Below, piece by piece: positions 15,842 to 26,127 of a DNA stretch of 64,000 bases. The stretch spans positions 1,932,001-1,996,000 of the forward strand of contig JANCIK010000003.1 of the NCBI GenBank assembly GCA_028532985.1. The letters are read 5' to 3'. The notes under the pieces were generated by a model. That model was given only the letters and a program-made list of their open reading frames with translations. It did not search any database and was not told where the DNA came from. The DNA comes from Stropharia rugosoannulata. Taxonomy: Eukaryota; Basidiomycota; Agaricomycetes; Agaricales; Strophariaceae. Positions within the stretch are counted from its first letter, which is position 1; every line of letters starts with the position of its first letter. Both the position numbers and the translations under genes were made by a program.

Positions 15842-16437
15842 CAGTTGAAATCCTTAAAACCCATAACCGACATAACCCATAACTCCATATAACCCATAGA
15901 AAAATCTGTCGACCGAGTTGGTTTGCGGGGATTTGCGACCCATAACCCATAGGTTTCCAGTAACCCATAACCCATAGGGTTTTTCGGCCAAGTATGGGTT
16001 TTGCTGCTAGTAAAATGGGGGCCGACCTGACAAAATTATCGACCCGATGGACAGAAACCTTGAGAATTACCAAATACACTCACAATATTTGCCTCCAATG
16101 TCTCTTAAGCGTATTGATACCCCTAAAAAAGGTCTCAAACCGTTCTTTCTTGTCAGAATAATAGAATTAAAACTCCGAATCATTGTCCGACTTGCAGCGG
16201 TTGGACAAAGACGTAGTCAATAAATGATCTATCTTCGTTGTGGTATGAATACTAGAGATAATTTTGCATAGTACGATTATGTTATAGGAGCTGGAGGCAT
16301 TTGGGACGAGATTACTGGAGTTGGCGGACGAAAAATGTTATAATCTATTTTTATCACACTTCTCGCAACCCATAACCTCTCAAAACCCATAGCCTGGGGT
16401 GACTCCCGATGGGTATGGGTTATGAGGATCTCAACTG
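15842..16437. mobile_element. Probable MITE with about 30-bp TIRs and TA duplication
   Basis: The left end CAGTTGAAATCCTTAAAACC and the inverse of the right end, CAGTTGAGATCCTCATAACC, match at most positions over about 28 bases. Each end is flanked by TA (15840-15841 and 16438-16439), the duplication made by Tc1/mariner-type transposases. The 596-base interior has no coding capacity but repeats CCATAACCCATAACC-type units just inside both ends. This fits a non-autonomous Tc1/mariner-like MITE. Confidence 0.7.
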
Positions 16438-18018
16438 TATGTAGGTTTGTACCGTGAAACACAACCCGTACCTATCAGTCAAAGGCTTGTACGCGAACTT
16501 GTACAGACTTGCGCACGTCGGAGATCAGAGACCAGGCAACATTAGGCAACATTCCCATTTTCTAGACAAGATGTATACATTACTTGACAGGTATACGTAG
16601 TGAACGTATACTCTAATTCACTGCTAAATCGGATCCGCCCTCAGCGTACAGAAAGTGCGGGCCGAGGGAGCGATCTGTATGCAGCACATGCGACGCATTG
16701 CCGAGCCGGACAATGCTAGGAACGACGGGCTCAGCCAACGCGCGCCAGTGGTTGACCGCGTAATTGTCGCTTTGGCAGCCGCAAAAGAGAATATCTGAAA
16801 AAGCACCTTGCCCAATAAGCCCAGCTGAAATGGATCGACGGGGTCAGTACGGGAGCACATTGGGTGTCACGGATGATGTGACGCTCGGCTTTTCTCGGCA
16901 AGAAGCGTTCCCAGTGCAGCAGTCGCCCTGGTTCTGAATAGCAACGGGGGCGGGGTACAGACCGACGAATTCCCGGGGGGTGGGCACCGAGCATACAGCG
17001 ATTAAAAACTGAGTCTATCACCAGAGCTAGATTCTCCGGAGTCGTCGAGCTTCGGAGCCGTGCGTTATCGATGGCCATGGCAGAGCGCAGTGTTTATGAG
17101 CATATGAAAGCTGTGTGCGAGCCCTTTGCCCGGGCGACGCATGCGGCGTTAAGCTTGCCTGCGGCAAACACCGTCTGCAGTCGGCGCGCCACCATCAGCT
17201 CTCCATGTGCACCCTCTGTGCAACCGTCATTTCGCTCTGACGCCCGGCCCTGACCAAAAATACGCCCGCCTTCTATCATCCATCGCCCGCCCGGACGCCC
17301 TCTCGGCACCGAGCACCCAAGCTGCATCCCCACCGCCGCGCCCTCTCTGCATGTGCCCACTATGCCACATCTACAACCACCGCCCGATTCATGCGCACAT
17401 GCCTATGCACTTGCACATATCGAGCCCCTGAGTCTTGCCATTGCGCTACAAATAATCGACACACCTCAGTGACGTAACATATCCCTTAATGCACGGGGAT
17501 AACAATCAACTAGCGCGTCCATCAGCCCTCACAGGCAATTTCTCCGCTCGGACTCTGCAAGCGCACGCTGTCGCGAGGGCTACCGCCCTAGTGCGACAGC
17601 GTGGAACATCTACGCGCTTCTCGCGCCCCGCTGGCTACTTACTCTTCAGCGACCGACGCTAGCCCATGAATCCTCGGACTTGTTGCGGGCGCAAGCGCGT
17701 GGGCCTGGTGGGAACGCCCATCCCCGCAATCGTCTTCTCCGGCCCAAGCAAGCGGAAATACGGGCCACGTTCCCAAATGACGTCCGGGGTGATGCCTACA
17801 ACGCGCGCTGGATGCGCTCAGGAGGCCAAAGACGGTCCTCCGATGGTAACGACTCTTGATGGAACGTGGCCTAGCACCACGTCCAAGGCCTACGCTCAAG
17901 GACATTGTCCCCGACGTCGGAGCCGCCCAGAGCTGTTGGACGAGAGCTGAAAATAAAGCGTGCGAGGGGGAAGCAATTAGATATTCAACTGCCTCATGGC
18001 GGGCGGGTACATTACTCT
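16438..18018. other. Long intergenic stretch with possible decayed coding sequence
   Basis: No intact gene was found. Two minus-strand blocks read like protein. One, at about 16624-16830, contains LLGQGAFSDILFCGCQSDNY and then HVLHTDRSLGPHFLYAEGG. The other, at about 17660-17870, contains VTIGGPSLAS, a stop, then ARVVGITPDVIWERGPYF and LLGPEKTIAGMGVP. I do not recognise the family. Stops and the lack of connecting exons suggest a relic. A strong hairpin lies at 17564-17603. Confidence 0.4.
17564..17603. other. Perfect hairpin downstream of the mL38 gene
   Basis: CACGCTGTCGC (17564-17574) pairs perfectly with GCGACAGCGTG (17593-17603). Inside it AGGGC pairs with GCCCT around a TACC loop. That is 16 base pairs in a 40-base window with only small internal asymmetry. 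It could be a transcript end structure, an element terminus or chance. Confidence 0.6.
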
Positions 18019-19682
18019 CTACAACGTATACTTTTTCGTCTCCTTCAGGTGAGCATACCGGTCTACTTTCTGTGGACGACCAAAGCGGGGTTCCGGTTTG
18101 TCTAACGGAAAGGCAGCGAGGTGTATCAGATGGTCTGCCAGCGTTACAACGACGAAAATAAAACCACTGACTGAGAATTGATTGATAAATCTCAGAGACG
18201 TGTTCGTCCCAGACCTCGCGGAACATATGTGCGCCTCCACCTTTGGCAGCGTCCAAGTTCCATCTTTGTGCAAATGCTCGCACATCAAACCCGAGGCGTT
18301 CCTCCATGGGCACAACAGGAATATCAAGTGTGACCGATGTGGGCGAGTCAGGGGCTGCTCGTGAAGCCGCAGTAAGTGTGTAAGCAGATGCTCCTAACGG
18401 TGGTTGTGGGAGGAGGAGAGCGACATATCGGTGATATGGAGTACCCTGTTGCGGATGTGGTGGAATGTATTTCGTGTGGGTGTTTAGGTCGGTAAGATTG
18501 TGTGTATTGGCTGAAAGTGGAATATTGGGCCTAAACGAAAAGGCGTTAGATAAAATTGTTGTTTGCATCGTTGGAGCGATCCTCACTTTAGCCAATGCAA
18601 AAATGTAGTGTATGTTTGATTTTCGGGATCCGGGACATCTAAGCAAGCGTTAGCTAATGATGCATATAGCGGGTAATGGAGGAGTGCATACCCGGATCGA
18701 CGAGAAGCAGTGTGTAGAGACGCGTATCGGTATGGAAGACGTTGACACGCAATTTGGGAGGCGTGACGGTCTGAAATTCAGTGAGTAAAAATGTATGCGC
18801 GACGCGTCAGCAGCTTACCTGCTTGGATTTGACAAAGGTACCCGGCTCGACGTGCGTGATCGTCTTGTTTTCGTTATAGAACTGCGAAGGAGTTGCCCGA
18901 ATGACAACGTGCAGATCAAGACTGGGGTTAATCACGGGGAGCACGTCGGGAACGACGTTCATTTGGTAGAGACGTTCCATCTATTTAAAAAGCATGAGCG
19001 AGAAATAATAATAATAATAAAGCCAGCCGCAGCAGAGTGGACGTACCAGCAGGTCAAGGTCGCCATCTTTTCGCCATTTCTGTTCGACAAGATGCCGGTG
19101 TGAGGGAATATTCATATCCGCTGTGAAAACATGAGCACCGAGTGGACCAATGAAAACTGCAAGCGTACCCATTGCGTTGTTGACCTTCCACCGAACCCAT
19201 GGCAAATTAATTTCAGACTGGACGTCCAATATATTCAGCTTTTTGTAGATGGCTTCTAACTCCTCGTTGCAGGCGGTGAGTCCCGAGCGCAGGGAATCTT
19301 TATCCTGGGCGGCGTCGTACTTTGCCTTGAGGTCGAGATAGGCAGCTTCTTTGGCTGCAAGGACTGTGCGGAGGTCTTTGGCCTCTTGCTTGATTGCTTC
19401 GCTGTCACGGGCAATTTCCTCAAGGGCAAGGTCGTATGCAGGGACGACGCCCTTTGAAAGAGGCCTGTTCCATTTGCGGGGGCTTTCTAGGGAGATTTCG
19501 GGACGTTTGGGTGGCTGCTTGCGCCTCCGTCGGCCAGCAGTTGCGGGGTCGGCAGAGGTAGCAGAGGGCGAGGCGGAGGGAGGGGGAGCTGCTGCAGACT
19601 TTTGGACAGCAGCAGCGACAGTCGCGTTGGCCCTACGGCCCAGAGGGAGGGACTTTGGTAGGGCTCGGCGTAGGGAGAACAT
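18019..19682 (-). CDS. MRPL35: Mitochondrial large-subunit ribosomal protein mL38 (yeast MRPL35), PEBP fold
   Basis: This is a component of the mitochondrial ribosome's large subunit with a phosphatidylethanolamine-binding-protein-like fold. The ATG at 19682 opens a basic, Ala/Arg-rich leader (MFSLRRALPKSLPLGRRAN) that suits mitochondrial import. It is followed by a coiled-coil stretch and the mL38 core: SLDLHVVIRATPSQF, TVTPPKLRVNVFHTDTRLYT, LLLVDP, DVPDPENQTYTTFLHWLK, HRYVALLLPQPP and GGGAHMFREVWDE. Exon joins checked by phase include HWLK/PNIPLS and SIL/NKPEPRFG, which carries the frame to the stop at 18019 (ending KETKKYTL). A longer open frame that reads on to 17639 ignores this last intron. 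A run of ATA repeats lies in an intron near 19006-19020. Confidence 0.9.
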
Positions 19683-19989
19683 TGGACAAGTGCTAGACGG
19701 AGTGACAAGTATTTTTTTGGGACGCGACTCAAGTGTTTGTGCATGTTTGTTCTAAACGGATTCCTGGTCTATTGCAACAACACTATATGCTAAGTTGAAC
19801 ATTAAGATATGAAAGACACGAATCTACACGACCCAAGGGGGTCTGGTCGGGGGAGGGGTAGCGCATGGTATAACGTGAAGCAAGATGGCTAGAATTACAG
19901 GAGGGAGCCAAGAGCAAAATACAGTAATAACAATAAGCGAGGACAGCAAGGATAGCAAAAGGGGGACGGGCTAGGGATACTTTTATGGA

Positions 19990-20932
19990 TTAAAAGGTGG
20001 ACCAGCGGGGGGCGCTTCTGGAAAGAGTTGGGGGCTCGGGGTCTTTGGGGAAGCGATACTGGAAGTCACCGTGGCGGATGACGGGGTTTGCCTTGCGGAG
20101 ACGCTCAGCGGCCTCCTCGCGCTCCATCTCTATCTCAAAGGGGGCCTTGCCACCAGGGATGGGCTGGCGATAGCCGTCGAGGACTGGGGAGGGTTTTGGC
20201 TCCCAGCGGCCGCCGCCGGTTGCCTTGCAGAGGACGCTGCATCTGCGGAGGGGATAAGCATCGAGCTCGCCGTACGAGCGTTCGAGCTCCTGGGGGAGGG
20301 GAAGCGGTGCGGTGCGGACGGTGAGGCGGGTGCGGCGCGGGGGGGTAGGTGCGCTGCTGGAGGAGGAGGAGTCTGTGTCGAGACTGGAGATGCTGGGCTT
20401 GCGCTGGAGGGGGCGGGCGGGGAGGACGGAGTGGGTGGGCAGCTTTGCGAAGAGGGAGAAGGACGAGGAGGGGCGCGAGCCGTCGGGAGTGCGCGGGGTG
20501 GTAGGAGTGCCGTGGATCTGGTCCCAGCAGTCGTCGCAGACGCGGGAGTCGAGGATGGGGGAGAGAGGCGACTCGAAGGCGGCGATGGGGACGTCGCGGG
20601 GGGGATTGAGGAAGTCGAGGTGGGAGACGTCGAGGAGGGGGGTGGTGCGCGACGTGCACGCGTTGCAGAAGACGCCGCCGCATTTGCGACAGTGCTGAGG
20701 GGACGTGAGCAGGGGCGCGGAATGCCAAGGGGCGTACGTACGTGTTTGCGCTCAAAGATGGAGAAGGGCGCGCGGCAGTAGAAGTTGTCACAGGTGGAGG
20801 AGGCCGAGTCGGGCTGGGGCAGGGGCAGGTGAGGACGGAGATAAGATGGAAAGACGGAAAACATACCCGCCAGAGATGCCTGGGCAGCAGGACAGCGAGG
20901 TGCTGGTTCTTGCGGGGGGATTGTTGAGCCAT
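19990..20932 (-). CDS. FYVE zinc-finger protein
   Basis: Three exons (20932-20867, 20813-20742, 20694-19990) with introns of 53 and 47 bases give 280 residues in one frame. The FYVE finger lies at about residues 20-100. CDNFYC, then the R(K)HHCRKCGGVFC phosphoinositide-binding core, which is assembled across intron 2 (ERKH/HCRKCG), then CTSR, and finally CDDCW. FYVE domains bind PI3P on endosomes, so an endosomal or vacuolar trafficking role is likely. The remainder is Ser/Pro/Arg-rich with a short basic-acidic helix (EIEMEREEAAERLRKANP). The start is the ATG at 20932 (MAQQSPRKN). The GC-rich opposite strand carries long meaningless frames. Confidence 0.85.
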
Positions 20933-21267
20933 GGAGGACGAGCCCAATCCCCCGTCGGCCTGTTATATTCGCACCTCCATTTCCCATTTCGGCCCATCTC
21001 AGATCTGCGGATAGATCGGGTGAATCTCCGGATCCCGCGTCACACTGTCACTCGCCATAACTTAAGCCCTCGGCTTCCACATGCACCCCGTCCTGACAAA
21101 TACCACGTGACCCCGCCCTCCGCGCCCCCGCCAGCCCTGCCCTCCTCCCCGGCGCGTCCGGTGCGAGTGCCCAGCGCGTGCTCATCAGGGGCGCGCCCAT
21201 GCGCACCGCCCAATCAGATGCCTAATCGTTATCCCTCATGAACATATCCATTCACCATGTAGCATGT
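20933..21267. promoter_or_regulatory. FYVE gene promoter region with CACGTGAC
   Basis: This region lies between the FYVE start and the stop of the next minus-strand gene. It contains CACGTGAC at 21104-21111, whose complement is GTCACGTG, a match to the Cbf1-type RTCACRTG motif. The window carries similar sites in other promoters. No gene is seen. Confidence 0.4.
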
Positions 21268-22564
21268 TTACTGTCTGTCAACCATCGCTCGTACGTTCCC
21301 AGAATCATCCTGTGCTCTAGCATGAGAATGCCTGTCTCTCAACTTGGTCAAATGTCTTTGCTGTCTTTTCTCCTTCTTACCTTCCGTCTGCGCCCAGCAT
21401 TTCGCTCGTCCAAGTATTGCCACATATTTCTTCTCTATTGCCCGCGTTACCGTCTCGTTCCTGCCCCCGCCGCCATCCATCACGCTGCACAGGTACCATA
21501 TGGTCTCGCTCGCAACCAGCCGCTGCACTCGCGCCTCCTTTGCTCCCGTAGTTAGCCCTGCGCTCGTGCAGATTATCTCCTCCAGTTGTCGTAGCACCTC
21601 CAATGTCATCCAGTCCCGCATAATTAATACTCCCTGTTCACACACCGCTTGCATTGTCTTCTTCACCATGAGCAGCACCCTAGGACGCCGATCAATGACC
21701 TCCGTCTGGTCACCTGAACCTGAACGCAGCACACAGAGCCATTCCTCAGACAGACGTAAGAATGACTGCACAAGCGGCGTCATCACGCGCACCAGAACTC
21801 GCTCCAGCACCCTCTCTGCATCCACTCTGCCGGCGCGTGCGAGAATTATCCCCAGCGCCCGTTCCACCACAAGCCTCAAGGCCGTCTCAACGCTGTCCAA
21901 AAGGCCCAGCGGCGCGGCGGCCTCCAGCGCTTTCCTCACACTGATCCCCATCTCATCGATAATCCGACTGGTTGCCGAGATGAAGACAGCCAGTGGGATT
22001 TTCCCTTGCTCTACCAGACACGCTGCGTCCCAGAAGCCGTCCAGCGCACCAAACACGGCCGTGCTGACAAACCCTGCACAGAACAACGCGTCAAAGTCCC
22101 CGCGCGGCATGAAGGCCTAACGCCACGCACCAGGCCCAGCGCCCTCCGTGCCCTGCGCATCGTGCATTCTATTCTTCTTTTTAGTTTTGGGGGCCGCCTC
22201 GCTCGCCCCCGTGGGGTCTGTAATCGAGATGAATGAAAAATGACATAAAGAGCCATGACCATTTTACGAATTTGTGCCCGTTCCAGATCCCTCTGCAGCC
22301 CCGCGCATTTCTCCTCGAGGCTCAGCGCGTGGGCTCTCCACTGAGTAGCCGTGGAGTTGCATGATGAAAACGCGGAGCGCAGGTCCAGGATATATGCTGT
22401 CGCGCGCCGTCAAAATAGGAAGTCGCAGCGCATGGAGCCTACCATAGATGGACTGGGCTGGTGGCTTGGTCCTTACGACAGCCAGAGCCTATATTCAAGG
22501 TTAAGGGTGCATATATGCGCGGTGCAGACCAACTACTGACGAGCGCAATGCGAAGGACATCCAT
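21268..22564 (-). CDS. Helical protein, candidate MEI4/Rec24-like meiotic factor
   Basis: Four exons (22564-22537, 22396-22268, 22217-22131, 22073-21268) with GT..AG introns of 140, 50 and 57 bases join in one frame to 349 residues. The start is MDVLRIALVTYILDLR. The third intron removes an in-frame TAG, so the longer-looking ATG at 22110 is probably intronic. The N terminus has a short coiled coil (QWRAHALSLEEKCAGLQRDL), then a basic linker (APKTKKKNR), then an all-helical domain (ALDGFWDAACLVEQ, ETIWYLCSVMDGG). The layout and a few positions recall MEI4, which helps recruit the meiotic double-strand-break machinery, but the similarity is too weak to assert by eye. It is otherwise a hypothetical protein. 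It shares a very short divergent promoter with DOT1. Confidence 0.6.
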
Positions 22565-22644
22565 GATGGCGGGAGAGAAGCACGTGGTGTGACTGTGACG
22601 TGGAATAAAGCTTGAGGCTTGTGTGAAAGGGATTGCGCAAGACG
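22565..22644. promoter_or_regulatory. 80-bp divergent promoter, MEI4-like / DOT1
   Basis: Only 80 bases separate the two start codons, so both 5' leaders must be very short or overlap the opposite gene. The region contains CACGTG at 22581-22586 and GTGACTGTGACG nearby. No TATA box is evident. Confidence 0.55.
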
Positions 22645-24710
22645 ATGAGCATGTTATCGACGCCGCCGCAGCGCGCCTCGACAGACCACTCCTTCTTCCC
22701 AGCACCGACCCTCGCGATGGTCGGCGCGTCTACCAGCGCCGCCGTCGTCGTCAACACGCGTCTGACACGTCGCCCGCTCGTTTCCCGCAGCACCTCCTCC
22801 TCCGCCTCCTCCTCCAGACCCTCTTCCCCGGCCTCCAGCTCTCTCGACGTTTCCAAGAAGCGCAAGTCCTCTCCTGCGTTTTCAGAGGCCTCTACGCCTG
22901 TCGAGCTGCCCAGAGAAGTCAAGCGCTTGCGTGCCACTCCAAAGAAAGACAAGGGGCCAAAGCGTAAGAAATCAGCGTCTTCAAAAGCTTCTTCGCGCTC
23001 CGTAAGCCGCCAGGTATCACCCTCACCGGAGCCTATATACCGTAGCAGCCGTTCCCGCTCTACTTCTCTCTTTCCGCCCTCAGACGCAGACACCTATCCC
23101 AAGCGCCCACCGCGCCGTTGGTGCACCGATGAAGATGGCACACCAGGCGAGGACCATCTCAGCTCCGAAATGGTAGTCAAGAAACTGATGAAATCCTATA
23201 AAACATGTTTGTTTCTTCCTGTATACGCTGTAGTACGCTAACTTGTCACGCAGTTTTCACAAATCCAAATGATCCGGACGACAAGTCATTTGAACCACAT
23301 CCCACAAATTACCCTGTTGTAGAGCTCGAATATCCGAATAATGGCGCGGTGGAAAGGTAATATGCATTGTCACATACATTGTTGTCAAATACTGATGTTT
23401 TTAGATATATTCTGCTTGCCCCAAAGGACAAAGATCACTATAATCCTATCATGGATCTAGAACGAACATTATACACAATAGTAGAGTGTCTGTCTGTCAT
23501 TTTATCTGTAGTCGTCATTCTCACCTTCTCACAGACTATGTACCCAAACATCTTCAGCATATCTTCGGTCCCATCCCCAGTTCAAATTTGTCTGACGTTG
23601 TCTCGCCTCCCCCATCACGCTCCCCGTCCCCACCATGTTCTCGTTCAAGCAGTAGCAGCACCTCCTCTTTGTCCTCCGTCTCTACCTCCTCGGTCAACCG
23701 CTTTCCTCTCCTCCGCGCCATTCAACGGAGCATAAACACACAAGATGGACCCCTTTTCATCGCTGCCGTGCAGCGCGTCAACGCCGTCCTTCGCTCGCTA
23801 AAATACCCCTCTCCACCCGGACCTAATCCGCTGATGAACACGGTAGAGTCCTGGACCGATGTGCCCACGGGGCTGCCCGACCAGGTTCTCATGCGAATTA
23901 TCGAAGAGAACTACCAGCGGACCGTCGGCCCCAATGTACCGAGCCTAAAGCAATATGAAGCGTTTTCGAGCACGGTCTACGGCGAGCTTATGCCCTCGCT
24001 CGCGCAAGAGATGATCAACATTACGGGGCTGACCGCAGACAGCCTTTTCCTTGATCTCGGGAGCGGCGTTGCAAATGTCGTCGTGCAGGCAAGTCTGCAG
24101 ACTGGGTGCAAGAGCTACGGGATAGAGCTTATGCCCGCGCCGGCGCGTGTCGCACGCGACGTGGTCCGGCAGATGCAGATCCGCACCCGCATGTGGGGCG
24201 TGCGCGTCGGCGAGATGGAGCTTGAGCAAGGCGACATGTTGAAGAGCCGCCGCATGGACGAGCTTCTCTCCAAAGCGGACGTCGTGCTTGTAGACAACAA
24301 GGTGTTTGAGCAGAGTTGTCAGTCCATTTGATTATTGCCTCGAGGCAGCGGGCGCTAATGCTTATTTTAGTGAACGAAGCGCTCCGGCCTAAGTTTCTGG
24401 ATCTGAAAGAGGGTGCGACGGTGATATCGCTCTCGCCGTTTGTCAGCTCTATCAATGCCCGCTTGACGAAACGCAACGTGCGTATCTGTCAGTTCTCACT
24501 CTTTGTGTGATTGACCTTCAAGTTTAGGTGGATGACATAAGTGCCATCTTTGACGTTACTGAACGATCTTATCACTCGGGTAGTGTCTCGTGGGGGAACA
24601 ACGGGGGAACATACTATCTGCATAAAGTAGACCGGGAAGGATATGCTAAAATCAAGGAGCGATTCGATGCGTCGCACAACAGAGTTAGAAGCACGCGCTC
24701 CCGCAAGTGA
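22645..24710 (+). CDS. DOT1: Histone H3 lysine-79 methyltransferase DOT1
   Basis: This enzyme methylates H3K79 in nucleosomes, using S-adenosylmethionine. The ATG at 22645 begins MSMLSTPPQR. About 200 residues of Ser/Arg/Lys-rich, probably DNA- or nucleosome-binding sequence precede the DOT1 fold. Introns follow YKT, and interrupt near 23358, 23470, 24317 and 24478. The DOT1 domain shows YGELMPSLAQEM, the SAM-binding motif DLGSGVANVVVQASL (family consensus GVGN, here GVAN), SYGIELMPAPA, and VLVDNKVF in place of the usual VLVNN.F. After the next introns come LKEGATVISLSPF and VSWGNNGGTYYLHKVD, the conserved end of the fold. Domain order is as in yeast Dot1, with a basic N terminus and a C-terminal catalytic domain. 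Confidence 0.93.
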
Positions 24711-24866
24711 CGTTTGAACACTCACAGTAACGAGTACTAATCAAGGACCAACTTTGTAACTGTGTATTACTATGTACGAGACGTTGATCTTATGTATGTT
24801 CAGTGCAACCTAAGAAAGGGTATCATGTTCAAAGTTACACGTGCATATAAGTTAATAATACAAGGC

Positions 24867-25799
24867 TTATGTCGACGTGCTGGCCTTGGCGCTCTTCTTG
24901 ATAACCTTAATCCCTAGTGAGTTCTTTGCATCAGGTTTCCGTTTCTTATTGGCCTGCGTTGTTGTTACATGGGACTTGATGAGTGACCGTGCCGATTCCG
25001 ACAGCAAACTGTGCGCTGGAGGTTCGATGTCGTCTGCTTTCCGCTTCACAGTTACAACTGAAGACGAGCCAGGTGCCTTTATCTTGGAGAATACCTCCTC
25101 CACGAGTTTCTCATCCTCATCCTCAAGACGCTTACGCTCGGCGTCCTCTTCGTTTTCGACCTCCTTCTGCGCCAGTTGCGAAAGTATATCCGCGGACTGG
25201 CCAACCCGCTCGTTCCTCGCATTGCGCGCCCGGATATCCTGTAAAGCGTCAAGAATGTCCATCTCACGCTTTGAGTCGATCGTCTTGTTCTCCAGCATCT
25301 TCATAGGGTTGTTTTCCTCCTCTTCGAGCTTCGCAAGCCGATCCTCCTCCTCCGCCTTCTCGTCTCGCCATGGCTCAAAGTTGCGCGAGGCACCGTGCTC
25401 AGCCTTGTAATCTGTGTTTGCGGGGTCGGTTTTGAACGTGATTTCGGCAGAACATAATGTACTGTCGAGCTGTGAGCTGCAACTCCTTCGGAAAGCGGGG
25501 AATATGCGCACCATTTAATATAGAACCGGAAGATTTTGATACCCAGATAGTCCTCGCCTTCGACAGTCTCCTTGCGAGCATTGAACTTTTTGCCCTTGTA
25601 GATGTATTCACCGCAGGTGTTGCATCGCCTGTGGGACAAGGTCAGGAATGAGTCAAGACGTGATAAACAGGACGTACATGGAGAAGGGGGCCATGAGACG
25701 CACCACCTGCTGCGAGTTCTTGGGGCCCTTCCGCCGAGTGATGAGGTCGGGGTCGAAGTCCGGGGGGAAGTATTTGTTGAGGACCTTGCGTTCGGACAT
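24867..25799 (-). CDS. YJU2: Splicing factor YJU2 (CCDC94/Saf4 family)
   Basis: YJU2 joins the spliceosome with the NineTeen complex and promotes the first catalytic step. The ATG at 25799 gives [17 protein letters not shown], nearly the family consensus. [10 protein letters not shown] is spliced to [20 protein letters not shown] and then [10 protein letters not shown] to [14 protein letters not shown]. The two CxxC pairs (CNTC and CTLC) form the family zinc site, and both introns fall beside them with phases that keep frame. [10 protein letters not shown] and a long charged coiled coil follow, ending [10 protein letters not shown]. The DOT1 gene converges on it, with 156 bases between stop codons. 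Confidence 0.95.
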
Positions 25800-26127
25800 G
25801 GTGGTGGTCGAGGGATGAGGAGGCTGGTGCCAATCAGGGCCACACTAATTAGCGAAAAGGAGTGTTACGTAATATAGGACTGGAAATGAACATGGGTCCG
25901 TCCAGGAATCAGTCTCACAACTTGTTCTCATCCTTTTCTCCTCCGCTCCTCCTGCGATACTTTTCTTCTCTCTATACTCTTATACCTCCTGTACATCCTT
26001 ACGACATCCCCTCTTCTCCTGCGAAACCATAGCCCTCATTGACGCCCACGATCCCACCCTCCACAAACCCCAAACAAACCCTCCATTCCAATTTTCAGTC
26101 CATTTATCTGACCCGCATACACTCGCA
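25800..26127. promoter_or_regulatory. Divergent promoter, YJU2 / PHD gene
   Basis: 328 bases lie between the two ATGs. The half next to the PHD gene is CT-rich (25920-26000), as is common just upstream of fungal transcription starts. No other clear element was seen. Confidence 0.45.

Noticed and set aside
15850..16010. Internal telomere repeat (TAACCC-like words)
   Set aside because: The unit is CCATAACC with irregular spacing and lies inside a TIR-bounded element; it is not a TTAGGG array.
17639..18646. Long minus-strand frame of 335 codons
   Set aside because: Its first part is mL38 coding sequence, but it reads through the last intron. Splicing at 18170-18092 gives the conserved end NKPEPRFG instead.
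20071..20781. Long GC-rich plus-strand frames of up to 236 codons
   Set aside because: They are antisense to the FYVE gene, have Gly/Glu/Ala-rich meaningless content and arise from codon bias on the other strand.
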